This document shows positions 19,322 to 27,364 of a DNA stretch of 38,360 nucleotides, one piece after another. The notes below the pieces were generated by a model that did not search any database, was not told the DNA's origin, and saw nothing but the letters and a program-made list of their open reading frames with translations. The stretch is from NCBI GenBank assembly GCA_013044195.1, contig JABEUV010000143.1:1-38360 (forward strand). The letters are read 5' to 3'. Each line of letters starts with the position of its first letter. The stretch's first letter is position 1. This DNA comes from Elusimicrobiota bacterium (GTDB taxonomy: Bacteria; Elusimicrobiota; Elusimicrobia; UBA1565; UBA9628). Made by a program: the position numbers and the translations under genes.

Positions 19322-21064
19322 ATGATTGCCCGCCGACCGTCTCTTGAGGCGTTGGCGGCGGCGGTGCGCGGGCTGCGTCTGCGCGCCGCCGTTCGCCGTC
19401 CGGCGGTGCTCGCGCTGGAACTGGCGGCGGCAGCTTCGGCGTGGAGCGCGTATGCCGCGCCGGAGGGCCGCGCGGACGCCGCGGCTTTGGGAGCGGCCGC
19501 GTTGGGCGCGGCCTATTTTCTCGGCCTGTGTGGGAACTTGGCGGAAGCGCGCGCGCTCGAACAGGCGCGCGCGTGGCGGGAGGCGGGCCGCGGCCTACGC
19601 ACGCGTCATGCCTTCGCCGATGGAACTGATGAGGCGGCCGACGCGGAACTTTTGAGCCCCGGAGACGCAGTCGTCATCGCCGCCGGCGAGATGATCCCGG
19701 CCGACGGGGTCGTCATTGACGGGGCCGCGACCGTCGACGAGTCGGCGCTGACCGGCGAGTCCGCGCCCGTCCTGCGGGAGGCCGTTGCGCCGCGCGACCG
19801 CGTGATCGGCGGCGCGCGCGTGCTCTCCGATCGGTTGAAAATACGCGTCGACGGACCCCCCGGCGCGGGCTTGTTGGCGCGACTGGCCGTTCTATTGGAC
19901 GCGTCTTTGGGACGCGCGGCCGGCCTCGAGACGGCGCTGGCCGCGGCGGCGCTTCTGCCGGCGGTGTTCGTTCTTGCCGTTCATCGCGAGGCTCTCGCGG
20001 CGGCGCGTTTCGCCGCACGTCCGGACGCGGCGTTCGGAGCGCTGGCCGTGTTCCTTCTCGCGCTGACTCCGACGGCGCTTCCGGCGCTGGCCTTCGCGAC
20101 CCGCTCGTCATCGACGCGCCGTTTGCTGGCACGGGGCTTGCTCGCGCGCGATCCAAGCGCGGCCGAGGACGCCGCTCGCGCCGATCCCGTGGTCGTGGAG
20201 GAGGATGCCGCGACGTTCCGGCGCCGTGCCGTGGAGTTCGTTCCGGCGCCGGGAATCTCGCAGAATATTTTGGCCGACGCGGCCCAACTCGCGGCGCTGA
20301 TCGACGAGACGCCCGAAGGACGCAGCCTTGTCGCGTTGGCGCAAGCCAAAGGCATGCGCGGCCGGCGGCTTGCGGATATACCGGATCGCCGTTTCGTGCC
20401 GCTGTCGGCGCACACGCGCGTCAGCGGTTTGGACGCGGGAGATTTGATCTATCGCCGCGGTCCCGCGGCGACGATCGAGCGTCTGGTCGGCCGTTTTCCG
20501 CCGGAGTTGGAGGTCGCCGTCGCGCTCATGCAGCGCGACGGCGACGAAGCGATCGCGATCGCGCTCGGCGGAAAGGTGTTGGGCGTCGCACGATTGCGCG
20601 AGCCCGCCGACGGCCTCTCGGCGCGCGTGCGCCGCTTGCGCGCGTCCGGCCGTCGGAGCGTGCTTGCCGCGCCGGTTCCGTCTCCGGCACTGCGCGGGTG
20701 GGCCGACGCGCTGGGCGTGGAATTCGCCGATGCGCGCGCGCTTGCCCAATCGGGCGCGACGTTCGCGCGAGGACTTCGGACGTCGCCTCGCGCGGAGGCG
20801 TCGATTCTAAACCTGCGCGGCGACCCGGCGCTTTCCGTCGCCGCGGTCGACGAGGCGCTCGCGGCGCGCCGCGCTCGCGCCGTTGCCGACGGGGCGTCCC
20901 TGTTCAGCGACGCCGCGAAAGCCGCCGCGGCGGCTTTCGCTTTCTGCGCGACGGCGCGCGCCGGAACCATCGGCGTCTCACCGGAGCAGGCCTTCGCGTT
21001 GGCGGCCTGGAGCCTTGCCGCGCCGCTGGCGCTTTGCGTCGCGGCGCTGGCGGGTTATATTTAG
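19322..21064 (+). CDS. Catalytically dead KdpB paralogue (pseudo-P-type ATPase)
   Basis: 580 residues, uninterrupted, colinear by eye with KdpB at 13292-15328. Kept: GNLAEARALEQARAW (Kdp[16 protein letters not shown]), AGEMIPADGVVIDG, DESALTGESAPV with TGES at 144-147, LTPTALPAL, VEFVPAPG and [14 protein letters not shown], and a DAAK (Asp530/Lys533) matching the KdpB DVSK dipole. Lost: DKTGT is VVVEEDAATF near residue 293, so there is no phosphorylatable Asp; TGDNP is absent; GDGTND and its flank are deleted, explaining most of the 98-residue shortening. It cannot run a P-type cycle. Membrane helices are predicted near both ends and around 200-260. The 4-nt gap to the KdpD-EIIA gene suggests coupling and a regulatory role. 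Confidence 0.82.
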   Translation: MIARRPSLEALAAAVRGLRLRAAVRRPAVLALELAAAASAWSAYAAPEGRADAAALGAAALGAAYFLGLCGNLAEARALEQARAWREAGRGLRTRHAFADGTDEAADAELLSPGDAVVIAAGEMIPADGVVIDGAATVDESALTGESAPVLREAVAPRDRVIGGARVLSDRLKIRVDGPPGAGLLARLAVLLDASLGRAAGLETALAAAALLPAVFVLAVHREALAAARFAARPDAAFGALAVFLLALTPTALPALAFATRSSSTRRLLARGLLARDPSAAEDAARADPVVVEEDAATFRRRAVEFVPAPGISQNILADAAQLAALIDETPEGRSLVALAQAKGMRGRRLADIPDRRFVPLSAHTRVSGLDAGDLIYRRGPAATIERLVGRFPPELEVAVALMQRDGDEAIAIALGGKVLGVARLREPADGLSARVRRLRASGRRSVLAAPVPSPALRGWADALGVEFADARALAQSGATFARGLRTSPRAEASILNLRGDPALSVAAVDEALAARRARAVADGASLFSDAAKAAAAAFAFCATARAGTIGVSPEQAFALAAWSLAAPLALCVAALAGYI

Positions 21065-21091
21065 ACGAAGCCTGAGAAAATCAACGAACGC

Positions 21092-21589
21092 TCAGCGGGA
21101 AGGGCGGGCTTCCAGGGCGGCGATGCGGCGGGCGTGGTCGTCGAGGACGCGGGGAAGGAGCACCGACTCTCGCCAGAGAGTTTCCATTCGGGAGACGGCG
21201 GTGTCCATGGTCTTGGACACGTCGCTGCGCAATGCGCGCATCTCGCCGCGTAGATCGTCGCCCAGGCGGTCGATGCGGACGTTGGTCTTCACGATCTCGT
21301 GCGCCAAGCGCCGAGTGGAGGCCGCGAGTTCTGTTTTGACCGACGAAACGTCCGCTTTAACACTGGCAAGGTCGGTCTTCACGCCGGCAAGATCGGTCTT
21401 CACGCCGGCGAGGTCGGTCTTCACGCCGGCGAGGTCGGTCTTCACGCCGGCGAGGTCGGTCTTCACGCCGGCGAGGTCGGTCTTCACGCCGGCGAGGTCG
21501 GCTCTCACGTCGGCAATGTCGGATTTCAGTTCGGACTTCAGGGCGAGCAGGTCGCCTTTCACGACTGGGGTGGGATCAAAATCGGACAT
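21092..21589 (-). CDS. Coiled-coil protein with perfect heptad repeats
   Basis: 165 residues. After a short N-terminus it has six identical heptads DLAGVKT (about residues 31-72) flanked by diverged ones, then a long charged helix (THE pattern RIDRLGDDLRGEMRALRSDVSK) ending in HARRIAALEARPSR. The Leu/Val spacing gives a continuous parallel coiled coil; no signal peptide or membrane helix is seen, so it is probably cytosolic. A TATTAT hexamer lies 6 nt before the ATG, suggesting a leaderless start; an AGGAGG sits too far upstream (12 nt) to be an ideal ribosome site. Function unknown. It converges on the pseudo-KdpB gene 27 bp away. Confidence 0.8.
   Translation of the reverse strand: MSDFDPTPVVKGDLLALKSELKSDIADVRADLAGVKTDLAGVKTDLAGVKTDLAGVKTDLAGVKTDLAGVKTDLASVKADVSSVKTELAASTRRLAHEIVKTNVRIDRLGDDLRGEMRALRSDVSKTMDTAVSRMETLWRESVLLPRVLDDHARRIAALEARPSR
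21367..21513. repeat. 21-bp tandem repeat (seven units)
   Basis: Seven consecutive 21-bp units with core GGTCGGTCTTCACGCCGG, the middle four identical and the outer ones with one to four changes. Each unit encodes one heptad (DLAGVKT on the minus strand) of the coiled-coil gene. Nucleotide-level identity indicates recent slippage or unequal exchange, so copy number may vary between strains. Confidence 0.92.
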
Positions 21590-21715
21590 AAGCGAATAAT
21601 ACCTCCTGCGAAGAGATCGACGCCAGGGTCGAAAGTCCCAGGGTCGTCTCTTTGTATACGCGTGAGGGGGCCAAAAAGTTCCATTCCAGCGCCGACGGAC
21701 GGAAAGCCGGGCGCT

Positions 21716-22234
21716 TTAGCGGGCGACGATAGCGGGGAAGCCGAGCAGTCGGCCGCTGCGGCGGCTCAGCGAGTAGCCGAGATCGAAGAGCACCGGATCG
21801 CCGTCCGGCACCGTGCCGCTGACGGAGAGTTCGATGCCGTCGACTTCGATGATCGCCCCGCAGGACGCGGCGCCGCCCGGCGGGCAGGCGCGCACGCCGA
21901 AGCGGGCGGCTTGCGCCTGAACCTGATAGGCGCCGCTCTGCGGATAGACGTGGTTGAGGCAGGTCTGAAGAAAAATGGCCGCCTGCTTGGCGTTGGCCGG
22001 GATGACGGCGCTGTCGCCTAGAGCCGGGCAGCCGGCGAAGACGTCCCGCGCAGGGATCTCGGAGCCTTCAGTGGAACGAGACGATTCGAGGCGCGCCGCG
22101 TTCTGGGTCGCGGCAAGGGGGGCTGCGTCGACGCCGGACTGGGCGGCGAGTTGTTGGAGGGCGGTTTGCGCGCGGGCGGCGGAAGCCAGGAGGACGGCCG
22201 CGGTCGCGGCCGAAAGAAGACTTTTCTTGTTCAT
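21716..22234 (-). CDS. Exported protein of unknown function
   Basis: 172 residues with a clear signal peptide (MNKKSLLSAATAAVLLASAARA, cleavage before QTA). The mature part has four cysteines (GCPALG, LQTCLNHVYPQ, RACPPGG, ASCGAII), which could form two disulphides, and a C-terminal beta-like stretch (IEVDGIELSVSGTVPDGDPVLFDLGYSLSRR). No family recognised. It stands alone between the coiled-coil gene and rlmF, same strand. A CACACT hexamer lies 6 nt upstream of the ATG, close to the TAnnnT pattern of other leaderless starts here. Confidence 0.7.
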   Translation of the reverse strand: MNKKSLLSAATAAVLLASAARAQTALQQLAAQSGVDAAPLAATQNAARLESSRSTEGSEIPARDVFAGCPALGDSAVIPANAKQAAIFLQTCLNHVYPQSGAYQVQAQAARFGVRACPPGGAASCGAIIEVDGIELSVSGTVPDGDPVLFDLGYSLSRRSGRLLGFPAIVAR

Positions 22235-22302
22235 GGGAAGAGTGTGCCCAAAAGACCCGCGACGGCCATAGGACTCCCGTCAACGTGGTCGATTGACGAA
22301 GA

Positions 22303-23223
22303 TCAGCCGCGACGGCGGCGCGCTCTCTCGTCGAGAAATGTCCAGGCGACGATGCGGCCGCGCTTGTGACCCGGCGCCAGCGGAAGAACGCGGCGCGTGA
22401 TGGCGCCGGCGCGCGTGAGCGCGCGCTCGACGCCCGTGAGGGTGGATTCCTTGGAGATCAGGATCGAAAACCAGACGATGCGCTCCCGAAATTCGACGCT
22501 CTCGTCGATCATGCGGCGCGCGAACAGGCCTTCGCCGCCTTCGCACCAAAGTTCCGTGCCGCGGCCGCCAAAATTCGACGGCGGCGTGCGCCCCGGAACA
22601 TCGCGGCCCAGCCCGCGCCATTTCCTCCGGGCGGCTTCTTGCGCTTGCGCGGCCGACGCGTAGAACGGCGGGTTGCATAGGCAGGCGGCGAACGTCTCGC
22701 TGGAGCGCACGACGTCGCGAAAAATATTGTCCGGTGAAGGCTGGAGGCGCAATTCTACGCCGGCCAGAAGCGGATTCGACCCGACAATTCGCTCCGCGCA
22801 GGCCAGAGCGGAGGCGTCCACGTCGCAGCCGACGAAGCTCCAGCCGTATTCGCCCCGGCCGATGATCGGATACACGCAGTTCGCCCCCACGCCAACATCG
22901 AGTACACGCACGCCGTCGCCGCGGGGCGGCGCGCCGGAATCCTCTGTCAGCAGATCGGCGACGCGGTGGATGTACTCGGCGCGACCGGGGATGGGCGGGC
23001 AGAGAAAGCCCGGCGGAATCTCCCAATGTTCCAGACCGTAGGCCTGCTTCAGAAGGGCGCGGTTAAGCGCCATGACCGCCGCGGGATCGGCGAAGTCGAT
23101 CGACGGGGCGCCGGCCACGTTGGGTGCGACAAAGACCGCGAGTTCGGGCGATACTCGGATGAGCGCGGGAAAATCGTAGCCCGCGCGGTGGCGATTGCGC
23201 TGGTGCAGCTCGGGTTTCGTCAT
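22303..23223 (-). CDS. rlmF: 23S rRNA (adenine-1618-N6)-methyltransferase RlmF
   Basis: 306 residues. The N-terminus carries RlmF signatures LHQRNRHRAGYDFPALI, SIDFADPAAVMALNRALL and IPPGFLCPPIPGRAEYIH. The SAM-binding loop is VLDVGVGANCVYPIIG, and the catalytic N6-adenine motif is NPPF within CLCNPPFYAS. It methylates A1618 (E. coli numbering) of 23S rRNA using SAM. It begins 13 nt after the stop of the SUI1-family gene on the same strand and is probably cotranscribed with it, grouping two translation-related functions. Confidence 0.93.
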   Translation of the reverse strand: MTKPELHQRNRHRAGYDFPALIRVSPELAVFVAPNVAGAPSIDFADPAAVMALNRALLKQAYGLEHWEIPPGFLCPPIPGRAEYIHRVADLLTEDSGAPPRGDGVRVLDVGVGANCVYPIIGRGEYGWSFVGCDVDASALACAERIVGSNPLLAGVELRLQPSPDNIFRDVVRSSETFAACLCNPPFYASAAQAQEAARRKWRGLGRDVPGRTPPSNFGGRGTELWCEGGEGLFARRMIDESVEFRERIVWFSILISKESTLTGVERALTRAGAITRRVLPLAPGHKRGRIVAWTFLDERARRRRG

Positions 23224-23236
23224 CGGCGCGCCGCGC

Positions 23237-23536
23237 TCAGCCGCCGATGCGCTTGATCTTGTAGCCGTCGGCCAGTAGGAGCTTCTCGAGCTTGTCGCGA
23301 TGATCGCCTTGGAACTCGAACGTGCCGTCTTTCAACGCGCCGCCGCAGCCGAGTTGTCTTTTTAAACGGGCAAGCATCTGATCCTTCAGCGTGGGGTGCA
23401 TCACCAGGCGCTCCAGACAGGTCACGCCGGACCCCTTGGCCCCGCGCCGAAAACTGAGGCGCAGCGGCTCCGGCTGGCGCGGGGTGCCGGGCTTGCCCCA
23501 ATCCGGGTCCGTGGAATAGACGATGCGGTCGCTCAC
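23237..23536 (-). CDS. yciH: SUI1/eIF1-family translation factor (YciH-like)
   Basis: 99 residues from a GTG start; an ATG 8 nt upstream is out of frame and runs into a stop at once. TAAAAT sits exactly 6 nt before the GTG, supporting a leaderless start. The SUI1 fold is recognisable: LRLSFRRGAKGSGVTCLERL, LARLKRQLGCGGALKDGTFEFQGDHRDKLEKLLLADGYKIKRIGG. YciH-type proteins resemble eIF1 and are thought to affect initiation fidelity. Length is usual. It precedes rlmF and is divergent from the CFA-synthase-like gene. Confidence 0.92.
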   Translation of the reverse strand: MSDRIVYSTDPDWGKPGTPRQPEPLRLSFRRGAKGSGVTCLERLVMHPTLKDQMLARLKRQLGCGGALKDGTFEFQGDHRDKLEKLLLADGYKIKRIGG

Positions 23537-23566
23537 CCGCTCATTTTATCTTACCTCGCGCCGGGC

Positions 23567-23596
23567 TTGACGTTCCGGCGGCGGGGGCGTTAAGCT
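23567..23596 (+). promoter_or_regulatory. Leaderless promoter of the CFA-like gene
   Basis: TTGACG (23567-23572), 18-bp spacer, TAAGCT (23591-23596), then 6 nt to ATG 23603. Transcription would begin at or next to the A of the start codon. Confidence 0.6.
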
Positions 23597-23602
23597 TCCT
23601 GC

Positions 23603-24772
23603 ATGTCCGCCCTTGACCGCGCCGCCGGCGCAATGAACTGGATGTTTCCGACCTTGCCGTGGGCCGTGCGGGTGTCCTATGCGGGGCAAAGCCGCGTGAT
23701 CGGCCAGGGCCCGGAAAAAGTGGAGATGGCGTGTCGCACCGAGGCGGCGTTGCGCTCCTTGATCGCCTGCGACCTGTCGCGCTTTCTCGATTATTACGTC
23801 GCGGGAGAGGCGGACCTCAACGGGGACATGTATGCTTTCGTGGGCGCGCGCAATCATGTGCGCCGCGACGAGCTGTGGCGCATCAAGTGGCGCTATCAGT
23901 TGCGCTACCTGTCCACGGCGCTGTTTCCGTCCTCGGTGCGGCGCAAGCTGACGGCGGTCAGCTCCCACTACGACCTGCCCAACGAGTTCATCCTGTCCTA
24001 CCTGGACACGCGCACGCGGGCGTATTCGTGCGCGATGTGGAAATCGCCGGAGGCCCTGGGCGACTTGAGCGATCAGGCCCTGGAGGACGCCCAGCACGAC
24101 AAGTTCGCGATGGCTTTAGATGAGCTGCAGATTCAGCCCGACGACAAGTTTCTGGACATCGGCTGCGGCTACGGCTACGCGGTCCATCTGGCGGAGTCGA
24201 AATACGGCTGCCGCAACGCGCTGGGGATCACGCTGTCGCAGAACCAGATCGACGAGGGCTACTCTAAGAACCTGAAGCTGAAGCATTACATGGAAGTGCC
24301 CGCGGACGGGACCTTCGACAAAATCTACACCTGCGGGATGATCAGCCACCTGGATCGCGCGGAGATCGAGCAGTATTATCGCCACGTCTTCGGCCTGCTC
24401 AAGTCCGGCGGGAAGGTCTGGTTTCACGCCATCATCCCGCCCGCCAACGACGCGGGCTTGACCAACTACACCACGATCTCCGGCACGTTCAGCCAGAAGT
24501 ATGTCTTCCCCGATCACTTCCAGTTCCCGCTGCACGTCCATCTGAAGATGATCGAGCGCCTGGGCTTCCGCGTCAAGAAGGTGCATTTCCGCTACGGCCA
24601 CTACGCGAAGACCTTGCGCCACTGGTATAAGCGCTTCGTGGAAAATCTCCCGCGCACGCGCCCCATGATCACGCCCACCATCGAGCGCGCCTGGCATTTG
24701 TACCTGACCTACGCGTCCGTGGTGGACGGGCCCAACTCCGTGCTCAAGCAGATCGTCTGCGAGAAGCCGTAG
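23603..24772 (+). CDS. Cyclopropane-fatty-acyl-phospholipid synthase-like methyltransferase
   Basis: 389 residues. The family layout is present: an N-terminal domain with YVAGEADLNGDMYAF, then SSHYDLPNEFILSYLD and YSCAMWKSPEALGDLSDQALEDAQHDKF, followed by the SAM loop LDIGCGYGYAVHLAE and GITLSQNQIDEGY. CFA synthases methylate phospholipid acyl double bonds with SAM at the inner membrane surface. GMISHLDRAEIEQYYRHVFGLL replaces the usual GMFEHVG motif (His kept), so the substrate may differ from classical CFA. It overlaps lgt by one base (TAGTG), coupling two lipid-handling enzymes. The start has a leaderless promoter. Confidence 0.85.
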   Translation: MSALDRAAGAMNWMFPTLPWAVRVSYAGQSRVIGQGPEKVEMACRTEAALRSLIACDLSRFLDYYVAGEADLNGDMYAFVGARNHVRRDELWRIKWRYQLRYLSTALFPSSVRRKLTAVSSHYDLPNEFILSYLDTRTRAYSCAMWKSPEALGDLSDQALEDAQHDKFAMALDELQIQPDDKFLDIGCGYGYAVHLAESKYGCRNALGITLSQNQIDEGYSKNLKLKHYMEVPADGTFDKIYTCGMISHLDRAEIEQYYRHVFGLLKSGGKVWFHAIIPPANDAGLTNYTTISGTFSQKYVFPDHFQFPLHVHLKMIERLGFRVKKVHFRYGHYAKTLRHWYKRFVENLPRTRPMITPTIERAWHLYLTYASVVDGPNSVLKQIVCEKP

Positions 24773-25614
24773 TGCATCCCATCCTGTTTCGCTGGTCCGA
24801 CGGCACCGGCTTTGCGACCTACTCGCTTCTGGTGACGCTGGGCTACGTGGTGGGCGTGCTGTGGCTGAGGCGCCAGCTCGACTACCACAAGGCGGAGCCC
24901 GCGGAGTTTTGGGGCCTGATCGCGGCGGCGCTGGGCGGCGGCCTGCTGGGCGGCAAGATTGGATTTTTCATCGTGGAGTGGAGCGACTTCCGCGCCGATC
25001 CCTGGGCCATGATCCGGGATTGGAACACGGGCTGGGTGTATTGGGGCGGGCTTCTGCTGGGCATACTGGCCGGCCTGGCCTACCAATGGGGGCACAATCG
25101 CCTCTGGCGCCCGCGCGCCTACCTGCCCGTCGCGGACTACTGCGTGGCCGCCCTGGCCATCGGCCACGTGCTGGGCCGACTGGGCTGTCTGATGGAAGGC
25201 TGCTGCTACGGACGCCCCACGTCCCTGCCCTGGGGACTTTCGTTCGTCAGCCCCGCGTGCAGCGTCGTCCCGGAACTGCGCGGCATCCCCTTGCATCCCA
25301 CCCAAATCTACGAAGGCCTGGGCGAAGCCTTCGCGGCCTGGTTCATGATCGCCCGGCTTCTGCCCGCCATCCGCGCCGGAAAATACCGCTACGGCACCGC
25401 CTTCTTCGGCTACATCCTCTACTACTCGGCCCTGCGCTTCACCGTGGAATGCTTCCGCGGCGACGACCGGGGCGTCTTCCTCTCCCCGCTCCTGTCGCCG
25501 TCACAATGGACTTCTTTGTTCGCTTTCGCCGTCGTCGCCGTCGTGCTGTGGCGGCGCGGGATCATCGAGCGTCAGCCCGCGCGCCGCTCGCTGTTCACCG
25601 ACGGAAAATCGTGA
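24772..25614 (+). CDS. lgt: Prolipoprotein diacylglyceryl transferase
   Basis: 280 residues from GTG 24772, which overlaps the previous stop. Lgt moves diacylglycerol from phosphatidylglycerol to the lipobox Cys of prolipoproteins in the inner membrane. Seven or so membrane helices are predicted. Signature blocks: LGGGLLGGKIGFF, WVYWGGLLLGILAG, VLGRLGCLMEGCCYG, LHPTQIYEG and RFTVECFRGDDRG. Length is normal. A lipoprotein candidate is encoded at 31212-31661. The 99 bp after the stop contain a weak CTCAC/GTGAG hairpin (25651-25667) and the boundary with a lower-GC region. Confidence 0.94.
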   Translation: MHPILFRWSDGTGFATYSLLVTLGYVVGVLWLRRQLDYHKAEPAEFWGLIAAALGGGLLGGKIGFFIVEWSDFRADPWAMIRDWNTGWVYWGGLLLGILAGLAYQWGHNRLWRPRAYLPVADYCVAALAIGHVLGRLGCLMEGCCYGRPTSLPWGLSFVSPACSVVPELRGIPLHPTQIYEGLGEAFAAWFMIARLLPAIRAGKYRYGTAFFGYILYYSALRFTVECFRGDDRGVFLSPLLSPSQWTSLFAFAVVAVVLWRRGIIERQPARRSLFTDGKS

Positions 25615-25713
25615 TGGCTCAGGCGTCCCCTTCGGCGGGTCATTAGCCCACTCACGTTTTTAGTGAGGAGCGAAGGCATGTGGTAGACGCGCGCCAAACG
25701 ATTTGAAGAAAAC

Positions 25714-26814
25714 TTATAACTTCGTGGCTCCGCGGAACAAGGAGACTTCTCTCGTCATTGGCGTCCCCGGCGTAAATCTAAATCGGATATGCCCGGACGA
25801 GGAATAGGAGGTCCAAATCTTTACCAAGTTTTGATCGATGGTCCGCTGAACGGATCTGGGTAGGGATCTTGATTTTAGTTCTCGAGGCGGTACTGCCGTG
25901 ATGTACGACTTGTCTGTTAAACCTTTGATGCGGGCAATGTCCGCTGCAGTAGGTAAGCGGACCCTCCCATTATGAAACGGTGTGACAAAGGCGAACGGCT
26001 GCGGGTTCAATAACCCTGACCATGTTATGGGATGGTCTCCACTGGCAGATCCATGATGCGCGACTTTATAGCTTGAGGACATTTGCGGTGGCCGTCCCGG
26101 TGCGTCCAATATAAATCCCCAGCCCGACGCCCCGTGATTTTCCATGTCACTTCCGAGCAGAGCGGAATCAGCCCCGGCAATAAGCTGTAACACCATCGCG
26201 GTATCATTCGGTTTTAAATTGGTAATCCGCCGTTGCGGCCCTTGCTCCGTAATCGGCTTAACTAACTGCTTAATGTAGGCGTCCATGGCAGCGTGCGTGG
26301 GAGACAGCGCCCATAGTTCCACATTAAAAAAGGACCCTTCTTTTCCGGCAACCGAATTTAGCAATCGGGAAGAAGCCAGTGCGCGCTGTGCATGGGTGCC
26401 GCGTGCACTTAAAATATTGAATATTCGGGTATATTCGTTGATCCCAGAGTTGTGACGGACGTCGCTGTGTTCGTATAGTTCCTTCAGCGAAAGAAACTCT
26501 TTCCCTGCCATTACTGCAGGACAGGCGAATGATGCGATCTTCGATTCTTCCAGGACTTGAGCCAGCCCTCGAATGTGATCATCGTGCCAGTGGGATGCAA
26601 TAACCAGTTCTACTTTGGACCCGACGTCTACGTTTAGAGTTTTTAAATACGCTAACGGGATCGGGTATTTCTCTGGACCGGGACCAATGCAGGAATCAAC
26701 GATGATCCACTTGCCTTGGCCAATATGTATTACGAGAGATTCTCCAAAGGCTGGGCCGAACAGCGAAATTTCTATCTCGGTTGGGGCTGGAGGGCTTTCA
26801 AGCGGAGGAGCCAT
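25714..26814 (-). CDS. ComEC-like metallo-beta-lactamase-fold hydrolase (cassette gene C)
   Basis: 366 residues, no signal peptide. Metal motif HWHDDH at 75-80 with ASHWHDDHIRG, NDTAMVL near 203, SALLGSDMENHG with Asp223, and KVAHHGSASGD (253-256) follow the layout of the ComEC/Rec2 metallo-beta-lactamase domain, whose members act on nucleic acids or phosphodiesters. Here it is a soluble stand-alone protein without ComEC membrane helices. It is the last gene of a three-gene minus-strand cassette and overlaps the previous gene by 17 nt. GC content is visibly lower than in flanking genes, pointing to horizontal transfer. Likely a hydrolase or nuclease effector (inference). Confidence 0.8.
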   Translation of the reverse strand: MAPPLESPPAPTEIEISLFGPAFGESLVIHIGQGKWIIVDSCIGPGPEKYPIPLAYLKTLNVDVGSKVELVIASHWHDDHIRGLAQVLEESKIASFACPAVMAGKEFLSLKELYEHSDVRHNSGINEYTRIFNILSARGTHAQRALASSRLLNSVAGKEGSFFNVELWALSPTHAAMDAYIKQLVKPITEQGPQRRITNLKPNDTAMVLQLIAGADSALLGSDMENHGASGWGFILDAPGRPPQMSSSYKVAHHGSASGDHPITWSGLLNPQPFAFVTPFHNGRVRLPTAADIARIKGLTDKSYITAVPPRELKSRSLPRSVQRTIDQNLVKIWTSYSSSGHIRFRFTPGTPMTREVSLFRGATKL

Positions 26815-27364
26815 CGCTTAGCCTTTTTTCCAATATTTCCGCGCGTTCGCGCGCAGAAAGTATAGCGTTCGGTGACCAGTGGGGCATGCGCCGGAAATAT
26901 AAATTTGTCACTCTCCGAACGTTTCGTGCCCTGTCGATCTCTTGCCCAACTGAAAAGATAAAAAATGCACCTTCTTCAATGAGAGCGCGATCATCTTCGC
27001 TGACATCGGAAAGAGGAAATTCTGCGGCCTCTTCTGGCGCCGTCGAATCGAGCAGGTCTCTTAACTGCGCCAGAAAGTAATCGGTTGCCTTAAAAGTTAC
27101 CGTGCCTTCCCATTTTTTAAGTACTAGCAGCTGGGATTCAACTCCGGAGAGATTGTCATGATCGGGCGGAGCCAGTGTTGCGTTCGTCTTTACATCGTAA
27201 CTTTCACTTTCCTTGATCGACTGTCGGTTTCTCTTTAAAATGGAAAGTAATTCCTTTGGAATCTGTGGTTCGAAATCTCGGTCCAAATCCAAAGTCGAAA
27301 GATGCACAGACGTATCATTCGGGGATCCATTATTTTCTTTCGGCAGCGTTGATTGATCGGTCAT
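26798..27364 (-). CDS. Unknown cassette protein (gene B)
   Basis: 188 residues from the ATG at 27364, which overlaps the stop of the upstream gene as ATGA; a longer reading starting 60 nt earlier would lie wholly inside that gene. The first 75 residues are polar and probably disordered. The C-terminal 110 form a compact domain: TVTFKATDYFLAQLRDLL, then DRALIEEGAFFIFSVGQEID, VTNLYFRRMPHWS and ARERAEILEKRL. The pattern of a Gly-Ala-aromatic strand followed by RR.P.W is one I associate with uncharacterised proteins in mobile regions, but I cannot name a family. Low GC like its neighbours. Probably works with genes A and C. Confidence 0.75.
   Translation of the reverse strand: MTDQSTLPKENNGSPNDTSVHLSTLDLDRDFEPQIPKELLSILKRNRQSIKESESYDVKTNATLAPPDHDNLSGVESQLLVLKKWEGTVTFKATDYFLAQLRDLLDSTAPEEAAEFPLSDVSEDDRALIEEGAFFIFSVGQEIDRARNVRRVTNLYFRRMPHWSPNAILSARERAEILEKRLSDGSSA

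Noticed and set aside
19322-21064. Reading this gene as a functional second KdpB or other P-type ATPase
   Set aside because: The phosphorylated Asp, TGDNP and GDGxND are all absent.
21367-21513. CRISPR-like array
   Set aside because: The 21-bp units are contiguous with no spacers and encode in-frame heptads.
25615-25713. Attachment site or tRNA at the edge of the low-GC cassette
   Set aside because: I found no tRNA-like cloverleaf, integrase or direct repeat shared by the two edges; only a weak 5-bp stem is present.
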